Below are positions 53,063 to 61,433 of a stretch of 64,000 nt of DNA, piece after piece. This DNA comes from Clostridium sp. M62/1 (lineage in GTDB: Bacteria; Bacillota; Clostridia; Lachnospirales; Lachnospiraceae): positions 2,424,001-2,488,000 of the forward strand of contig NZ_CP085988.1 of NCBI RefSeq assembly GCF_020736365.1, given 5' to 3'. A model generated the notes under the pieces. The model did no database searches and was not told the origin of the DNA. It saw nothing but the letters and a program-made list of their open reading frames with translations. A program made the translations under genes and the position numbers. The number at the start of each line of letters is the position of its first letter. Positions within the stretch are counted from its first letter, which is position 1.

Positions 53063-55180
53063 TTAATTGAATTTTGAGAGTTCTTCCGTCATTTTGAGGA
53101 ATTCTTCCATGGAAGCGGGCTGCATGGGTGCCTCCTGCCTGATTTCAACGGCAGCCGGCTCCGGAACTTCCGTTTCCGGAAGCAGCAGCTTGCCTTTGGC
53201 ATCCGCATCCCGCCTTACGAGCTCCCTGCCATCCTCTTTCCGCGCCGCCCGAATCTCCGTGGTCTTGTTTTTCCCTTTGGATTCCGGACTGCCCAAGGCC
53301 TTCGCCGCTTTTGCCGCATCCACGATTTTCCGGGTTTCCTTTTTCGCTTCCCGCCTGTACTGGTCATTGATCGGACGGTAGGCCGCCTCATTCTCCTTCT
53401 TCATCTCATACAGTTCCAGATATTCTTTCCACGACATTCCCAGGAAGCTCTTCTGCTCATCTCTTAGAAAACTCAGCGGGATCGTGATCAGCCTGCCGTT
53501 TTCCATCCGGTAAATCCGGTCCACCAGACGCGGATCGTAGCGGATTCCGGAAATCTTTATCGACTTCTTTTCTTCCCGGTTCATCTTCATGCTCAGTTCC
53601 AGAAACCAGCTGCTCTCATCCCAGTAATACAATCCCTTGTAGGAAATGCCTTTCCCCGAAGCACGGAACGGAATATCATTTCTTAACAGGGCGAAATACA
53701 GCATGTCCCTGTTTTTATCCGTCACCTGCCTCGGCGATTGGATATTCCGAATGCCGTATTCCCAGATTGCCATGGGGCATTGAACAATTCCGCTTTCGAT
53801 CATCTCCCTGGTATAGGGATAATTCGGGCGGATCTGGCGGTTAAAATATTTCACGAACTGGTACATCATGCTGCGGCTTTCCTCAATGGTAAGGACTGCC
53901 TTTTGCTTGTGATTGGAATTGTACCGTCTGTAGGTCTCTCCCGCATCCACAAGCTGCGATTTCATCAGGGTCTGGAACTGATGGAAAAACTGCTCCACCG
54001 TACCTTTAAGGCTTCCGGTAGCCGGTGCAACAAAATGATGGTTAATTCCCATCTCCTTGCACATACGGGAAAACTCCTTTGATTCATACTCCGCGCCATG
54101 GTCCGTCCGGATGGAGGTCGGGATAAAGCGGGACGGGAAAAGTTCCGGCGTCAGCTCCACTCCATATCTTGCCGCTTCTTCCGTGTGATCGTCCAGCAGG
54201 GTGTACAGAAGATCCGTTATCCCCGTAATGCTGTTATTTTCAAATCCGATCCAGCAGGCCACCAAACAGCAGCTGTACACATCCACCGCGCAGTACATAA
54301 CGCCCTTCCCAACAAGCTGGCTGCGGTTCCGAAGGGATACGTTGTAATTGTCCAGCTCCACTGCATCGATCTCCAGCATCTGTCCCGGATAATAGACTCC
54401 GGACTGAGCGTTTCCTTTGAGCAGCCGATGATTATTGCGTCTTTCCCTGGCATTCATCTTTGCCTGCTTCAAGGTCATGTTATTTTCCTCCAGTCTCCGA
54501 TTGACGTAGTAATTAAAACGGCGATATGTAGGAGGTGCCAGTGCCGTATTTTCAAAATGCTCCGCTACCATTTCATCATATACGGCCTGTATCGTCAGCT
54601 TTTCGCTGCTGTTCAGGAACTGGGCAAAATACTCATCATAAATTGATTTTAATTTTTCATCGTTCTCTATACGATTGGGATCATAGTATTTTGGTTTTGC
54701 GCCGCGAAGCTTAACCATTGAACAACCGCTATGGTCAATCATTTTCCTTCGATCCATCAAGGAGTATTCATTTCTTCCTGACTGAAGATATTCCCTTACT
54801 TTTTTTCGGACATACTTAGGAGTACAGATAAATTGATCAATCAGTTTTAACAGTTCCGGTTTTGTCCTTTTCTTTGCCAGGTCATCCCAGTTCGGGTACA
54901 ATTTATCCAACATATCTTCAATATAGTCCCGCTTCATCCGAATACTCGCTTTTTCATCGTCGGTAAGGTGTTCAATGGGATATCGTGCTTCCTCACTTGT
55001 ATCAATTACAGCTTCATCCCTATTGAGAAAAGCGGAAAGGACCGTCTCATGCTCCCATTTGAAAATCATCTTATCCACGTTCATTTCTATCATCAGAATA
55101 AGTCCCCTGTGTTTGATCAGAATACGGTAAAGTTTTCCAAACAGGACAATTCTGTCGCCAATTTTAATTTCCTTCAGCAT
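53063..55180 (-). CDS. tnsB: TnsB-type DDE transposase
   Basis: 705 aa. N-terminal helix-turn-helix regions (about 100-240), then a retroviral-integrase-like core with Asp272 in GQMLEIDAVELDN, Asp360 in TSIRTDHGAEYES and Glu396 in GSLKGTVEQFF, followed by a Mu-transposase-like beta-barrel (RYDPRLVDRIYRMENGRLITIPLS). The C-terminal tail is charged and ends MEEFLKMTEELSKFN, as expected for a TnsC contact. ATG 55178-55180 has GGAGGG 5 bp upstream and overlaps the end of tnsA by 17 bp. Confidence 0.93.
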   Translation of the reverse strand: MLKEIKIGDRIVLFGKLYRILIKHRGLILMIEMNVDKMIFKWEHETVLSAFLNRDEAVIDTSEEARYPIEHLTDDEKASIRMKRDYIEDMLDKLYPNWDDLAKKRTKPELLKLIDQFICTPKYVRKKVREYLQSGRNEYSLMDRRKMIDHSGCSMVKLRGAKPKYYDPNRIENDEKLKSIYDEYFAQFLNSSEKLTIQAVYDEMVAEHFENTALAPPTYRRFNYYVNRRLEENNMTLKQAKMNARERRNNHRLLKGNAQSGVYYPGQMLEIDAVELDNYNVSLRNRSQLVGKGVMYCAVDVYSCCLVACWIGFENNSITGITDLLYTLLDDHTEEAARYGVELTPELFPSRFIPTSIRTDHGAEYESKEFSRMCKEMGINHHFVAPATGSLKGTVEQFFHQFQTLMKSQLVDAGETYRRYNSNHKQKAVLTIEESRSMMYQFVKYFNRQIRPNYPYTREMIESGIVQCPMAIWEYGIRNIQSPRQVTDKNRDMLYFALLRNDIPFRASGKGISYKGLYYWDESSWFLELSMKMNREEKKSIKISGIRYDPRLVDRIYRMENGRLITIPLSFLRDEQKSFLGMSWKEYLELYEMKKENEAAYRPINDQYRREAKKETRKIVDAAKAAKALGSPESKGKNKTTEIRAARKEDGRELVRRDADAKGKLLLPETEVPEPAAVEIRQEAPMQPASMEEFLKMTEELSKFN

Positions 55181-55898
55181 AATATCCCTCCAGTCGGATT
55201 TGTCCGGTATTCCCATCCCGCAGAGCCATCCGGTATCTGGCCTTTATATCGGGAAGCTCCCTGCACAATCTTGCATAGGGAACAGGACCGTTTTCCATAT
55301 CAATACGGATTTTCTTGTGAGCCACCAGATATTTAAGCATATCCTCCTCACTGTTTACAAAGCGGGGATCATAAAATGCCATTGCCGCTTCCACGTTGCG
55401 GGTATATACCGGATTCAGATCGGTTCGGAACACGATTTTAAACTCTGCCCCGTGTCGTCTCCAATACTCCTGTTCTATCTTCTGCCGTTCCAGAATGCGC
55501 CTCTGCTTCCTGGGTTCGAGGTTGGGCTGAAAGAGCGCGGATCGGTCTGATTTTACGCTGTATGCGGTCATATTCCCATTCTCATACTCCACGAGCAGAT
55601 CCGTACTCAGGATATGGGAAGGTCTTCGAAATTCAAATTCCGTACAAATTTCCGCGACGATCTCCGGCGCCAGCATCATCTGTTCCCTAATCTCTTTAAC
55701 CCCATCCCAGAATCGGATTATCCAGAACAGCTCTGCCTCTCCCTGGGATAACAGTTCCACTTTTCGTCCGGCAATCGGATCATAAACGCTTACCGCCGTT
55801 CCGATGCTGCCAGACTCCCTTGCCAAAATGAATCCCGTATAATCCGGTCCTTCGCCCAGACATCTCTTTTCATCCAGCTTCGTTTTATCGCTTTTCAC
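55164..55898 (-). CDS. tnsA: TnsA-like endonuclease subunit of the transposase
   Basis: 244 aa. It cuts the 5' ends in cut-and-paste Tn7 transposition. The restriction-like core can be traced: Glu in LLSQGEAELFWIIRFWDGVKEIREQ (about 54-56), Asp100 in HILSTDLLVEY, and Lys116 in TAYSVKSDRS. It is followed by RKQRRILERQKIEQEYWRRHGAEFKIVF, the usual TnsA helix-strand part. The C-terminal half has a winged-helix look. First gene of the tns operon. Confidence 0.85.
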   Translation of the reverse strand: MKSDKTKLDEKRCLGEGPDYTGFILARESGSIGTAVSVYDPIAGRKVELLSQGEAELFWIIRFWDGVKEIREQMMLAPEIVAEICTEFEFRRPSHILSTDLLVEYENGNMTAYSVKSDRSALFQPNLEPRKQRRILERQKIEQEYWRRHGAEFKIVFRTDLNPVYTRNVEAAMAFYDPRFVNSEEDMLKYLVAHKKIRIDMENGPVPYARLCRELPDIKARYRMALRDGNTGQIRLEGYYAEGN

Positions 55899-56053
55899 AT
55901 TATCATCTCCTGCAAAGTTATCTATGGTAATTATGGACCGTCCCCTTGATTCCTTTCTTTCAGTCTTTCTAAAAAAATTTCTGCGTCATCTGCGATCCAA
56001 TCATTTTTATTTTTGCACGCTTTCATATTGACTGTATATAATTTAATATTTTG

Positions 56054-56081
56054 ATTTTAGTAAATACTGAGTATTTGTCAA
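56054..56081 (-). promoter_or_regulatory. tnsA promoter with a palindromic operator in its spacer
   Basis: TTGACA (56076-56081), 16-bp spacer, TAAAAT (56054-56059), facing tnsA. The spacer is filled by a perfect 15-bp palindrome AAATACT-G-AGTATTT (56062-56076). The divergent Xre-type regulator at 56262 is the natural candidate for binding it. The rest of the 363-bp stretch is AT-rich, with three GACTGT motifs (near 56030, 56124 and 56172) and no gene. Confidence 0.65.
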
Positions 56082-56261
56082 TTCCAAAATTTCTTATACT
56101 TTTCCCACAGATAAATGATTTATGACTGTTTTTCTTTTATTTGTATGTCTAATTTTATATCATATAGTCTTAGACTGTATTATCATTAAAATTTAAAACA
56201 GATGCTATACATTTTCCTCTTGCCATGGTAATCTATTTTTATATTAGGGGGCTACAATGAT

Positions 56262-56618
56262 ATGGAAATCAATAAAACACTAATGATGGAACGGTTGAAA
56301 AAACTGCGGCAGGAAAAAGGATTCAGTCAAATGGAAGCGTCCGATTATGTCGGTGCCGGCACGGGCACCTGGCAGCAATGGGAAATCGGTCAGCGCATAC
56401 CTCGCGATATCGCCATAATCGCCATTGCCGCCAAGTATAACGTGAATGTCGGCTATATCTGCGGGACGACGGACCAGCGCCTTCCGGATCTGGTAACCAT
56501 TCCCCGCAATCAGCTGGAAGAAGGGGATTGGGAAGCCATACAGCAGTATTTGCAGCTTACCCAAGAAGAGAAACTGTTTGTTCAGCAGGTGCTTGAATTT
56601 GTCAGGCAGCACCGATAG
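56262..56618 (+). CDS. Xre-family HTH regulator
   Basis: 118 aa. N-terminal helix-turn-helix RLKKLRQEKGFSQMEASDYVGAGTGTWQQWEIGQRIP, then a helix with AIIAIAAKYNVNVGYICGTTDQR, and a short C-terminal helix. It is divergent from tnsA. Regulation of transposition through the palindrome upstream of tnsA is inferred from position only. AGGGGG precedes the ATG by about 12 bp. Confidence 0.85.
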   Translation: MEINKTLMMERLKKLRQEKGFSQMEASDYVGAGTGTWQQWEIGQRIPRDIAIIAIAAKYNVNVGYICGTTDQRLPDLVTIPRNQLEEGDWEAIQQYLQLTQEEKLFVQQVLEFVRQHR

Positions 56619-56624
56619 CATGCA

Positions 56625-57056
56625 TCAGAAACGCTGTGGAATCTCATATGGAGCTTCTGCGTAATTTTCGTACTCTGCTTCTATATGTGGATCGCTATCA
56701 TAGGGAATATGCCGGGAGCGGCAGGCATACATCGCCATGCAGCCGGCATATTCCGCTCCGGCCAGTACTCCGTCCTCATAGACCGGCTGTACTGCCGTTC
56801 CGATCGCTGTCTGCTGATCCCAGTCACGTTCCAGCAATTCCGGCAGTTCTTCTTTAATCCCAAGGAGCTGCAATGCCTCATCCATCGATCCGACACGCTC
56901 CGCATATTCACAGGCGATCGCCAGCATTTTTTCGTACTCCCGGTTTTCAAGCATTCTTTGACAGATTTTCTTTAATTCTTCCTTCAAGCCTTCGTAAAAT
57001 GCCGCATGGTATGCAAATGGTACAAGATCAAAATACAGGTTTTTCAGTGCTGACAT
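56625..57056 (-). CDS. Unknown protein of the accessory operon (143 aa)
   Basis: 143 aa. Starts MSALKNLYFDLVPFAYHAAFYEGLKEELKKIC, mostly helical, then a more polar end (EYAGCMAMYACRSRHIPYDSD). ATG 57054-57056 has AAAGGAG 7 bp upstream. Last gene of the leftward operon that begins near 60.7 kb; it converges with the Xre gene. No family recognised. Confidence 0.65.
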   Translation of the reverse strand: MSALKNLYFDLVPFAYHAAFYEGLKEELKKICQRMLENREYEKMLAIACEYAERVGSMDEALQLLGIKEELPELLERDWDQQTAIGTAVQPVYEDGVLAGAEYAGCMAMYACRSRHIPYDSDPHIEAEYENYAEAPYEIPQRF

Positions 57057-57060
57057 ACAA

Positions 57061-57249
57061 TCACTCCTTTTTTCGTTCAGTAGCCGCCTCAAATTCCTCG
57101 TCCGGTTCAAAGCCCGTACCAAGGAACATGACAAAATTAATATGGCTGCGGATTTTATCCCTTTTCGCTTCATATTCGGCCATGTTGCGGACTCCCATCT
57201 TTTCTAATTGCGCCAACGTCAACGGATTCTTAGTCGGAAAATCAGACAT
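57061..57249 (-). CDS. Unknown small protein (62 aa)
   Basis: 62 aa. MSDFPTKNPLTLAQLEKMGV, then NMAEYEAKRDKIRSHINFVMF and an acidic end. AGGAGG lies 8 bp before the ATG at 57247-57249. Overlaps the upstream gene by 8 bp, 4 bp from the next. Unrecognised, but the spacing and ribosome site support a real gene. Confidence 0.65.
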   Translation of the reverse strand: MSDFPTKNPLTLAQLEKMGVRNMAEYEAKRDKIRSHINFVMFLGTGFEPDEEFEAATERKKE

Positions 57250-57907
57250 CTCCATCACCTCCTCTGTCTTTCGTGTCGCGAATCAGCAGCGTGCATCCCG
57301 GTGCTATTACGTTTTCCTGTGCTTTTACCGCTACTTTTATTGGTTGTGTTCCTGCATTTAAAATGTACGTGTCAAAAGTTTGCATCCACGAGTAGAATTC
57401 GACTCTGTCTGAGAACGGAAAATAACGATAGTCAATAGCCTGTCTTGTCTTACCTGTAAGACATCCTATAAGCACCGAGTCGCAAAACGTTCCAATATGT
57501 ACAGTCGGAATTCTAATTTCTATGTTTTCACCACCGCAGCGAAAAGTTGCTCCAATATAGTAATATTCTGCTTCGCTATCCAGGACAATCAATACCCCAT
57601 CTCTTTGTCCGGGCACCTCAAGCCGCCTTTCATACGTCTCTCGCAGTTCCTCGAAATTGGGAAAATAGCGCTTTCCAGGTTCATCAAACAAATGGAAGAA
57701 GGCTTCATTAAGTCTACAATAATATTCTGAATTTTTTGTTTTGATAATCGCCGTATCATTAACAATTGTTACCGTAGATATTGCGGATGTGTGGATCTTT
57801 ATCCCGTCCGCAAGGCGCTGATGGCCATGGACAATCCCGTGGGCAATGCAGCCTTTCCACTCTCCTTTTCTGACTGCCGTAATATACCAGTATTTCAATG
57901 TTTTCAT
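57242..57907 (-). CDS. Unknown protein (221 aa)
   Basis: 221 aa. Starts MKTLKYWYITAVRKGEWKGC and continues with a beta-rich pattern (GIKIHTSAISTVTIVNDTAI, NSEYYCRLNEAFFHLFDEPG). The last 60 residues again look beta-rich (APGCTLLIRDTKD). Preferred start ATG 57905-57907 with GAGGTGG 6 bp upstream. Member of the accessory operon; no family recognised. Confidence 0.65.
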   Translation of the reverse strand: MKTLKYWYITAVRKGEWKGCIAHGIVHGHQRLADGIKIHTSAISTVTIVNDTAIIKTKNSEYYCRLNEAFFHLFDEPGKRYFPNFEELRETYERRLEVPGQRDGVLIVLDSEAEYYYIGATFRCGGENIEIRIPTVHIGTFCDSVLIGCLTGKTRQAIDYRYFPFSDRVEFYSWMQTFDTYILNAGTQPIKVAVKAQENVIAPGCTLLIRDTKDRGGDGDV

Positions 57908-57943
57908 TTCGAACCACCTCATATAAATCTCAAAGTGTAATGT

Positions 57944-58279
57944 CTAAATACGATCCACATCAAGTTTTGCTCCACAAGCACACCTGATCTCCGTCAGCAT
58001 GCCGATTGAGGTCGGTGTAAAACGGTATTCATAACCGCCTCCGATGCAGCCATAATACTGGCTGCCATCCGGTTTCCGATACTTGCATTTATGTGTCTTC
58101 TGCCAATGTCTAATCCGTTCCCATTCGCTGGCATCAAATCCAAATGTCATCCCGATTTTATCGGTTATTCCTTCTTCGCCTCGGCCAGCAGGCCTCTTCT
58201 GTTTTCTTGGATTCCGTTTTAATTTTCCAAAGATCATTACTTTAAAAATACTTTTTACCTTCCTGGATTTCATAAGCAA
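57944..58279 (-). CDS. Unknown small basic protein (111 aa)
   Basis: 111 aa. Basic first half (KSRKVKSIFKVMIFGKLKRNPRKQKRP), then FGFDASEWERIRHWQKTHKCKY and a C-terminal part with CIGGGYEYRFTPTSIG and IRCACGAKLD. Four Cys suggest metal binding but the spacing is not a standard zinc ribbon. Operon member, unknown. Confidence 0.55.
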   Translation of the reverse strand: MLMKSRKVKSIFKVMIFGKLKRNPRKQKRPAGRGEEGITDKIGMTFGFDASEWERIRHWQKTHKCKYRKPDGSQYYGCIGGGYEYRFTPTSIGMLTEIRCACGAKLDVDRI

Positions 58280-58291
58280 TCTGTCCTTTCC

Positions 58292-59050
58292 CTAGTCCAT
58301 CAGTCTTCCGTATTCGTCCAGTTCGATCTCCTTAACACGTTCCCTGCCCTTGTAATAACCGATATACCACGGCTCCTGCGGTGATACATACACGATCCGC
58401 CATTGGGTCCAATAATTGTCCCGTATCACCACCGCACGGGTTTTACAGCGGCAGATGGCCGTGTTCTCCCCTTCTCTTATCTGCGAATATAAATAGTCTT
58501 CCAGTTCAGCCATGGAGAACGGTGACTGATCTTCCAGCTCCAGAAAAAAACGGGCCAGCCGGATCCGGTCTTCCGTCTTTTGGGGACACTCTGTGCCAAA
58601 TTGTGACGGGACAATCGGGGCCTCTTCATACTCCGTAAAGATTGCGACCGGAACGCTGTCATCGTAATGCTCTTCATCATTGTCCCGCATTTCCTTCAAA
58701 AACCTCGCCGACTCCCTTACGGCGGATTCCCGCCAGCTCCTGATTTTTTTTGCCTCCAGTGCCCTCTCCGCTTGGGCATATGCCTTCTCATATATCTGCA
58801 TTTTCATGATATCGGCTTCATACTTTTTCTCGAACAGATTATACTCGTCATCCGTGCAATCCTTTCCCAGCTCCTTCAGAGCCGCCAGGATCTCGTCCGT
58901 AATGTCCGGACAATACTTGCGCACCCGTTCCTCTCCCAACTGATCCAGAATCGTTTTCAAGGCACCGACAGCAAAACTGATACTGTACCCCTCAAGCCAC
59001 AATGCATCCAATAATGTATCGCTCATTCCTATTTCCCTTTCAAAAATCAT
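58292..59050 (-). CDS. Unknown protein, paralogue B of a tandem pair
   Basis: 252 aa. Shares with the next upstream gene the layout: W..GY near the start (LLDALWLEGYSISF), RVRKYCPDITDEILAALKELGKD, an acidic helical middle, IRLARFFLELEDQ, and at the end VYVSPQEPWYIGYYKGRERV...LDEYGRLMD. Start ATG 59050 overlaps the stop of paralogue A (ATGA); ATG 59026 is also possible. Unrecognised family. Confidence 0.7.
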   Translation of the reverse strand: MIFEREIGMSDTLLDALWLEGYSISFAVGALKTILDQLGEERVRKYCPDITDEILAALKELGKDCTDDEYNLFEKKYEADIMKMQIYEKAYAQAERALEAKKIRSWRESAVRESARFLKEMRDNDEEHYDDSVPVAIFTEYEEAPIVPSQFGTECPQKTEDRIRLARFFLELEDQSPFSMAELEDYLYSQIREGENTAICRCKTRAVVIRDNYWTQWRIVYVSPQEPWYIGYYKGRERVKEIELDEYGRLMD

Positions 59051-59784
59051 ATTGACTCCGACTCCATATGTGATACGCGTCCATATGGATCCATACGGAC
59101 TCTAACAACTGTCTCATGTCCCCGCCTATACTGGATATACCAGGGATTATTTCTGGATACATATTCAATTTTCCACAAAGCCGGAACCTCGCCTGTAATA
59201 ACCACATGATTTCCGGATCGGAGTACGGTGCCTTTCGGACAATCGCTCAAACCTCTCTCTGCTTCCTCTTTGGAGCTCCATTGTTGATTTTGCCTCCGAA
59301 GGAAATGTTTTGCCAGTCGTATCCTTACTTCCGTATTTTTCAGCTCATCTTTTTTAAACCCCTTCGGAAGGATATAATCCCTACCGACAGAAGAATACAA
59401 CGCAATCGGCACTTTTCTTTTAAGGGCCTTTTTCGTAACTTTGGCTTCATCTGCAGTAACCAGGAACCCGGCAGCCTCATTCATGAGGCTTTTTACAGCT
59501 TCCTGCTCTTCTTCTTCCCTGAGGGCCTGCCTGGCTTCTTCTCCCAATTCTTTATACATATCCGTTTCCACCAGGATTCCTTGATATTTTTTTGTAAAAG
59601 CTCTATCTGCCTCAAAACTCTTTCCGGCATTTCGTAAATCTTCCAGCATTTCATCCGTTGCACCTGGGCAAAGCTTCCTGACATTTTTCTCCCCTTCGAT
59701 TGTCATAACTATCTTAAGTTCTGACAGGATTCGTCCCAACTTATAGCCATGGATCCACATGCTGTCATACATTGAGTCTCCCAT
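59047..59784 (-). CDS. Unknown protein, paralogue A of a tandem pair
   Basis: 245 aa. Matches paralogue B in order: YDSMWIHGYKLGRIL, NVRKLCPGATDEMLEDLRNAGK, KVPIALYSS, VRIRLAKHFLRRQ, and WKIEYVSRNNPWYIQYRRGHETVVRVRMDPYGRV. Overlaps the gene upstream by one base and the next by four, so the block is tightly coupled. The pair arose by duplication inside the operon. Confidence 0.7.
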   Translation of the reverse strand: MGDSMYDSMWIHGYKLGRILSELKIVMTIEGEKNVRKLCPGATDEMLEDLRNAGKSFEADRAFTKKYQGILVETDMYKELGEEARQALREEEEQEAVKSLMNEAAGFLVTADEAKVTKKALKRKVPIALYSSVGRDYILPKGFKKDELKNTEVRIRLAKHFLRRQNQQWSSKEEAERGLSDCPKGTVLRSGNHVVITGEVPALWKIEYVSRNNPWYIQYRRGHETVVRVRMDPYGRVSHMESESI

Positions 59785-60371
59785 TACTCCCCATCCCCTT
59801 TTCTTTCCATATAGCCCTCCAGCGCACCATCCAGCAAGTCTAACGAGAGCGTGAAGGTATATGGCCCATACTCCCCATACGCCTCCGGCCGGCTGATCAC
59901 ATAGATTTCGACCCCTTTATCTGTCCATTTTCTCGCAAAATCAATCAGCTGTTTTCGATCCTGTACCTGTGCCGAGAAGCATCCGTCCCTGCCCGGTATG
60001 ATCGCCACCGCAAAGCAGCTTCTCTTATCTTTTTTGTCCGTCTTTTTAGAGAGTTCTTCACTGTCTACCACATACATGTCGAGGAACCCGGCATCTCGCA
60101 AATATGAAATCCCATCCAGGATTCCAGCAACATATGTAAGGGTCAGCTCGCACTCATTGGCCTCCATCCGTTTCTCCAACATTCTTTCGATGGTTTCCTT
60201 ATGTTCCTCTGGCAGCGGCAGGTCCATGTACTTTTTATCCGCCTCACAGACTGCTTCCACTTTCTCTTTGTGCAGATCCCAGCCCACACCATACACATGT
60301 ACCCGTTTCTCCCGCAGGGCCGTCCCCAGCTGCAACAGCGTGTCATACAGTTTTTCCTTCTCAGTCATCAT
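59784..60371 (-). CDS. Unknown protein (195 aa)
   Basis: 195 aa. MMTEKEKLYDTLLQLGTALREKRVHVYGVGWDL start, helical middle, then a compact alpha/beta end with RSCFAVAIIPGRDGCFSAQVQDRKQ and GVEIYVISRPEAYGEYGPYTF. ATG 60369-60371 has AGGAGG 6 bp upstream and overlaps the HTH gene end. No family recognised. Confidence 0.65.
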   Translation of the reverse strand: MMTEKEKLYDTLLQLGTALREKRVHVYGVGWDLHKEKVEAVCEADKKYMDLPLPEEHKETIERMLEKRMEANECELTLTYVAGILDGISYLRDAGFLDMYVVDSEELSKKTDKKDKRSCFAVAIIPGRDGCFSAQVQDRKQLIDFARKWTDKGVEIYVISRPEAYGEYGPYTFTLSLDLLDGALEGYMERKGDGE

Positions 60372-60675
60372 CCTTTTCCTCCTCAACAGCCAATATTTCA
60401 TCGATTTTTACGTTCAGGATCTGGCTTAACCCGTGCAGATGAGTTACCGACGGCAGGTTGACCCCATGCAGCCACTTGTAGACTGCCTGACACGAGTCGA
60501 TTTCCAGCCAATTCTGGAGCTGCGTGACCGTTATCCCCCGGTCTATCATCATCTGCCGGATCTGCATTCCGGTCCGCTTCTTTGAAATTTTCCTGATTTT
60601 CCTTATCCTGACCCCATCCGCCGTACCCTCCTTTTCTCCCGAAAAAACAAAAAAGGCACAGCAGATACTGTCCAC
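60361..60675 (-). CDS. Xre-type HTH protein, first gene of the accessory operon
   Basis: Up to 104 aa. The DNA-binding part is TGMQIRQMMIDRGITVTQLQNWL then SCQAVYKWLHGVNLPSVTHLHGLSQIL, a common clostridial Xre form. The start is unsure: the frame opens with a GTG (60673-60675) without a ribosome site; the functional domain begins at about residue 35 (ATG 60566-60568). An acidic tail (VEEEKDDD) ends it. Probably regulates its own operon. Confidence 0.7.
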   Translation of the reverse strand: MDSICCAFFVFSGEKEGTADGVRIRKIRKISKKRTGMQIRQMMIDRGITVTQLQNWLEIDSCQAVYKWLHGVNLPSVTHLHGLSQILNVKIDEILAVEEEKDDD

Positions 60676-60745
60676 TCAAGGACATAATATCTACTGCGCC
60701 TATTGGCGTTCTACATATCCAATATTTGCTTTTCTTTATACTTTA

Positions 60746-60774
60746 AGTTTAATGGATGCCCATCCGATTGTCAA
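60746..60774 (-). promoter_or_regulatory. Promoter of the 56.6-60.7 kb operon
   Basis: TTGACA (60769-60774), 17-bp spacer, TAAACT (60746-60751) on the minus strand. The spacer contains the near-palindrome GGATGGGCATCC. Confidence 0.75.
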
Positions 60775-60951
60775 TGACTTTTTGCTTTTTTTACCCATTT
60801 TTCAGAGCCTTTCCGGCTAAATCTGTCATCTTGATTCTTCCGCGATACATCCTTCCCCATAATCTTTACAGATAGATACCAGGACAAGGCATGGAGCGTA
60901 TCAATTCCGGCCTGTCCTCTTTTTATTTTCACATATGGAAGGAGGAATCCC

Positions 60952-61281
60952 ATGGAACGGCATACCTATTACCCCGTTGAGAATCTCATCACATTAAAAG
61001 CGGAGAACAATGCCCTCTTTTCCCAGATGCTTGCAGTCACCGGACGGGTTTATCGTCTCTGCCAGCCGGCGGAAACAGCCATTGCGGCTGCGGTTACATT
61101 CATGGACGTCGCGGAATACCTGGATCTGCTGGATTCCCTTGCGGAGCTGCTTCATGGCATAAACCAGTTTTTTAAGAAGCAGACCGGCAGACCGTTTTTT
61201 AACCGTATCCCCGATTATAACCGGTGGTGCGTCAAAATAGCGGTTGCTGCCGCGCTGTATCAGGAGGCGTCTGCACTGTAA
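60952..61281 (+). CDS. Unknown small helical protein (109 aa)
   Basis: 109 aa. MERHTYYPVENLITLKAENNALFSQ, then helices rich in Ala and Leu (AAAVTFMDVAEYLDLLDSLAELL) and KKQTGRPFFNRIPDYNRWCVKI. GGAAGGAGG lies 7 bp before the ATG. It stands alone on the plus strand. No family recognised. Confidence 0.65.
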   Translation: MERHTYYPVENLITLKAENNALFSQMLAVTGRVYRLCQPAETAIAAAVTFMDVAEYLDLLDSLAELLHGINQFFKKQTGRPFFNRIPDYNRWCVKIAVAAALYQEASAL

Positions 61282-61433
61282 GGCCGGACCCAGGCGGTGC
61301 CGTAAAGTCATCCGTTATGGAGGCTTTGCGGCACTCTCTTTTTATAGGTTCCATATTTTCATTTATTCCTTATGATTCCATATAGGTGGCATTTTATACT
61401 TATTGGTCTTCACTACACGGGTCTCTTAAATTT

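Noticed and set aside
47078..56180. GACTGTATTAT motifs near the RES promoter and the Xre/tnsA region as a shared operator
   Set aside because: Two copies overlap ordinary -10 sequences (TATAATACAGTC on the other strand), so the likeness is explained by promoter composition.
60771..60953. 60-codon basic frame on the minus strand
   Set aside because: No ribosome site (the AGGAGG there belongs to the plus-strand gene at 60952) and no recognisable family.
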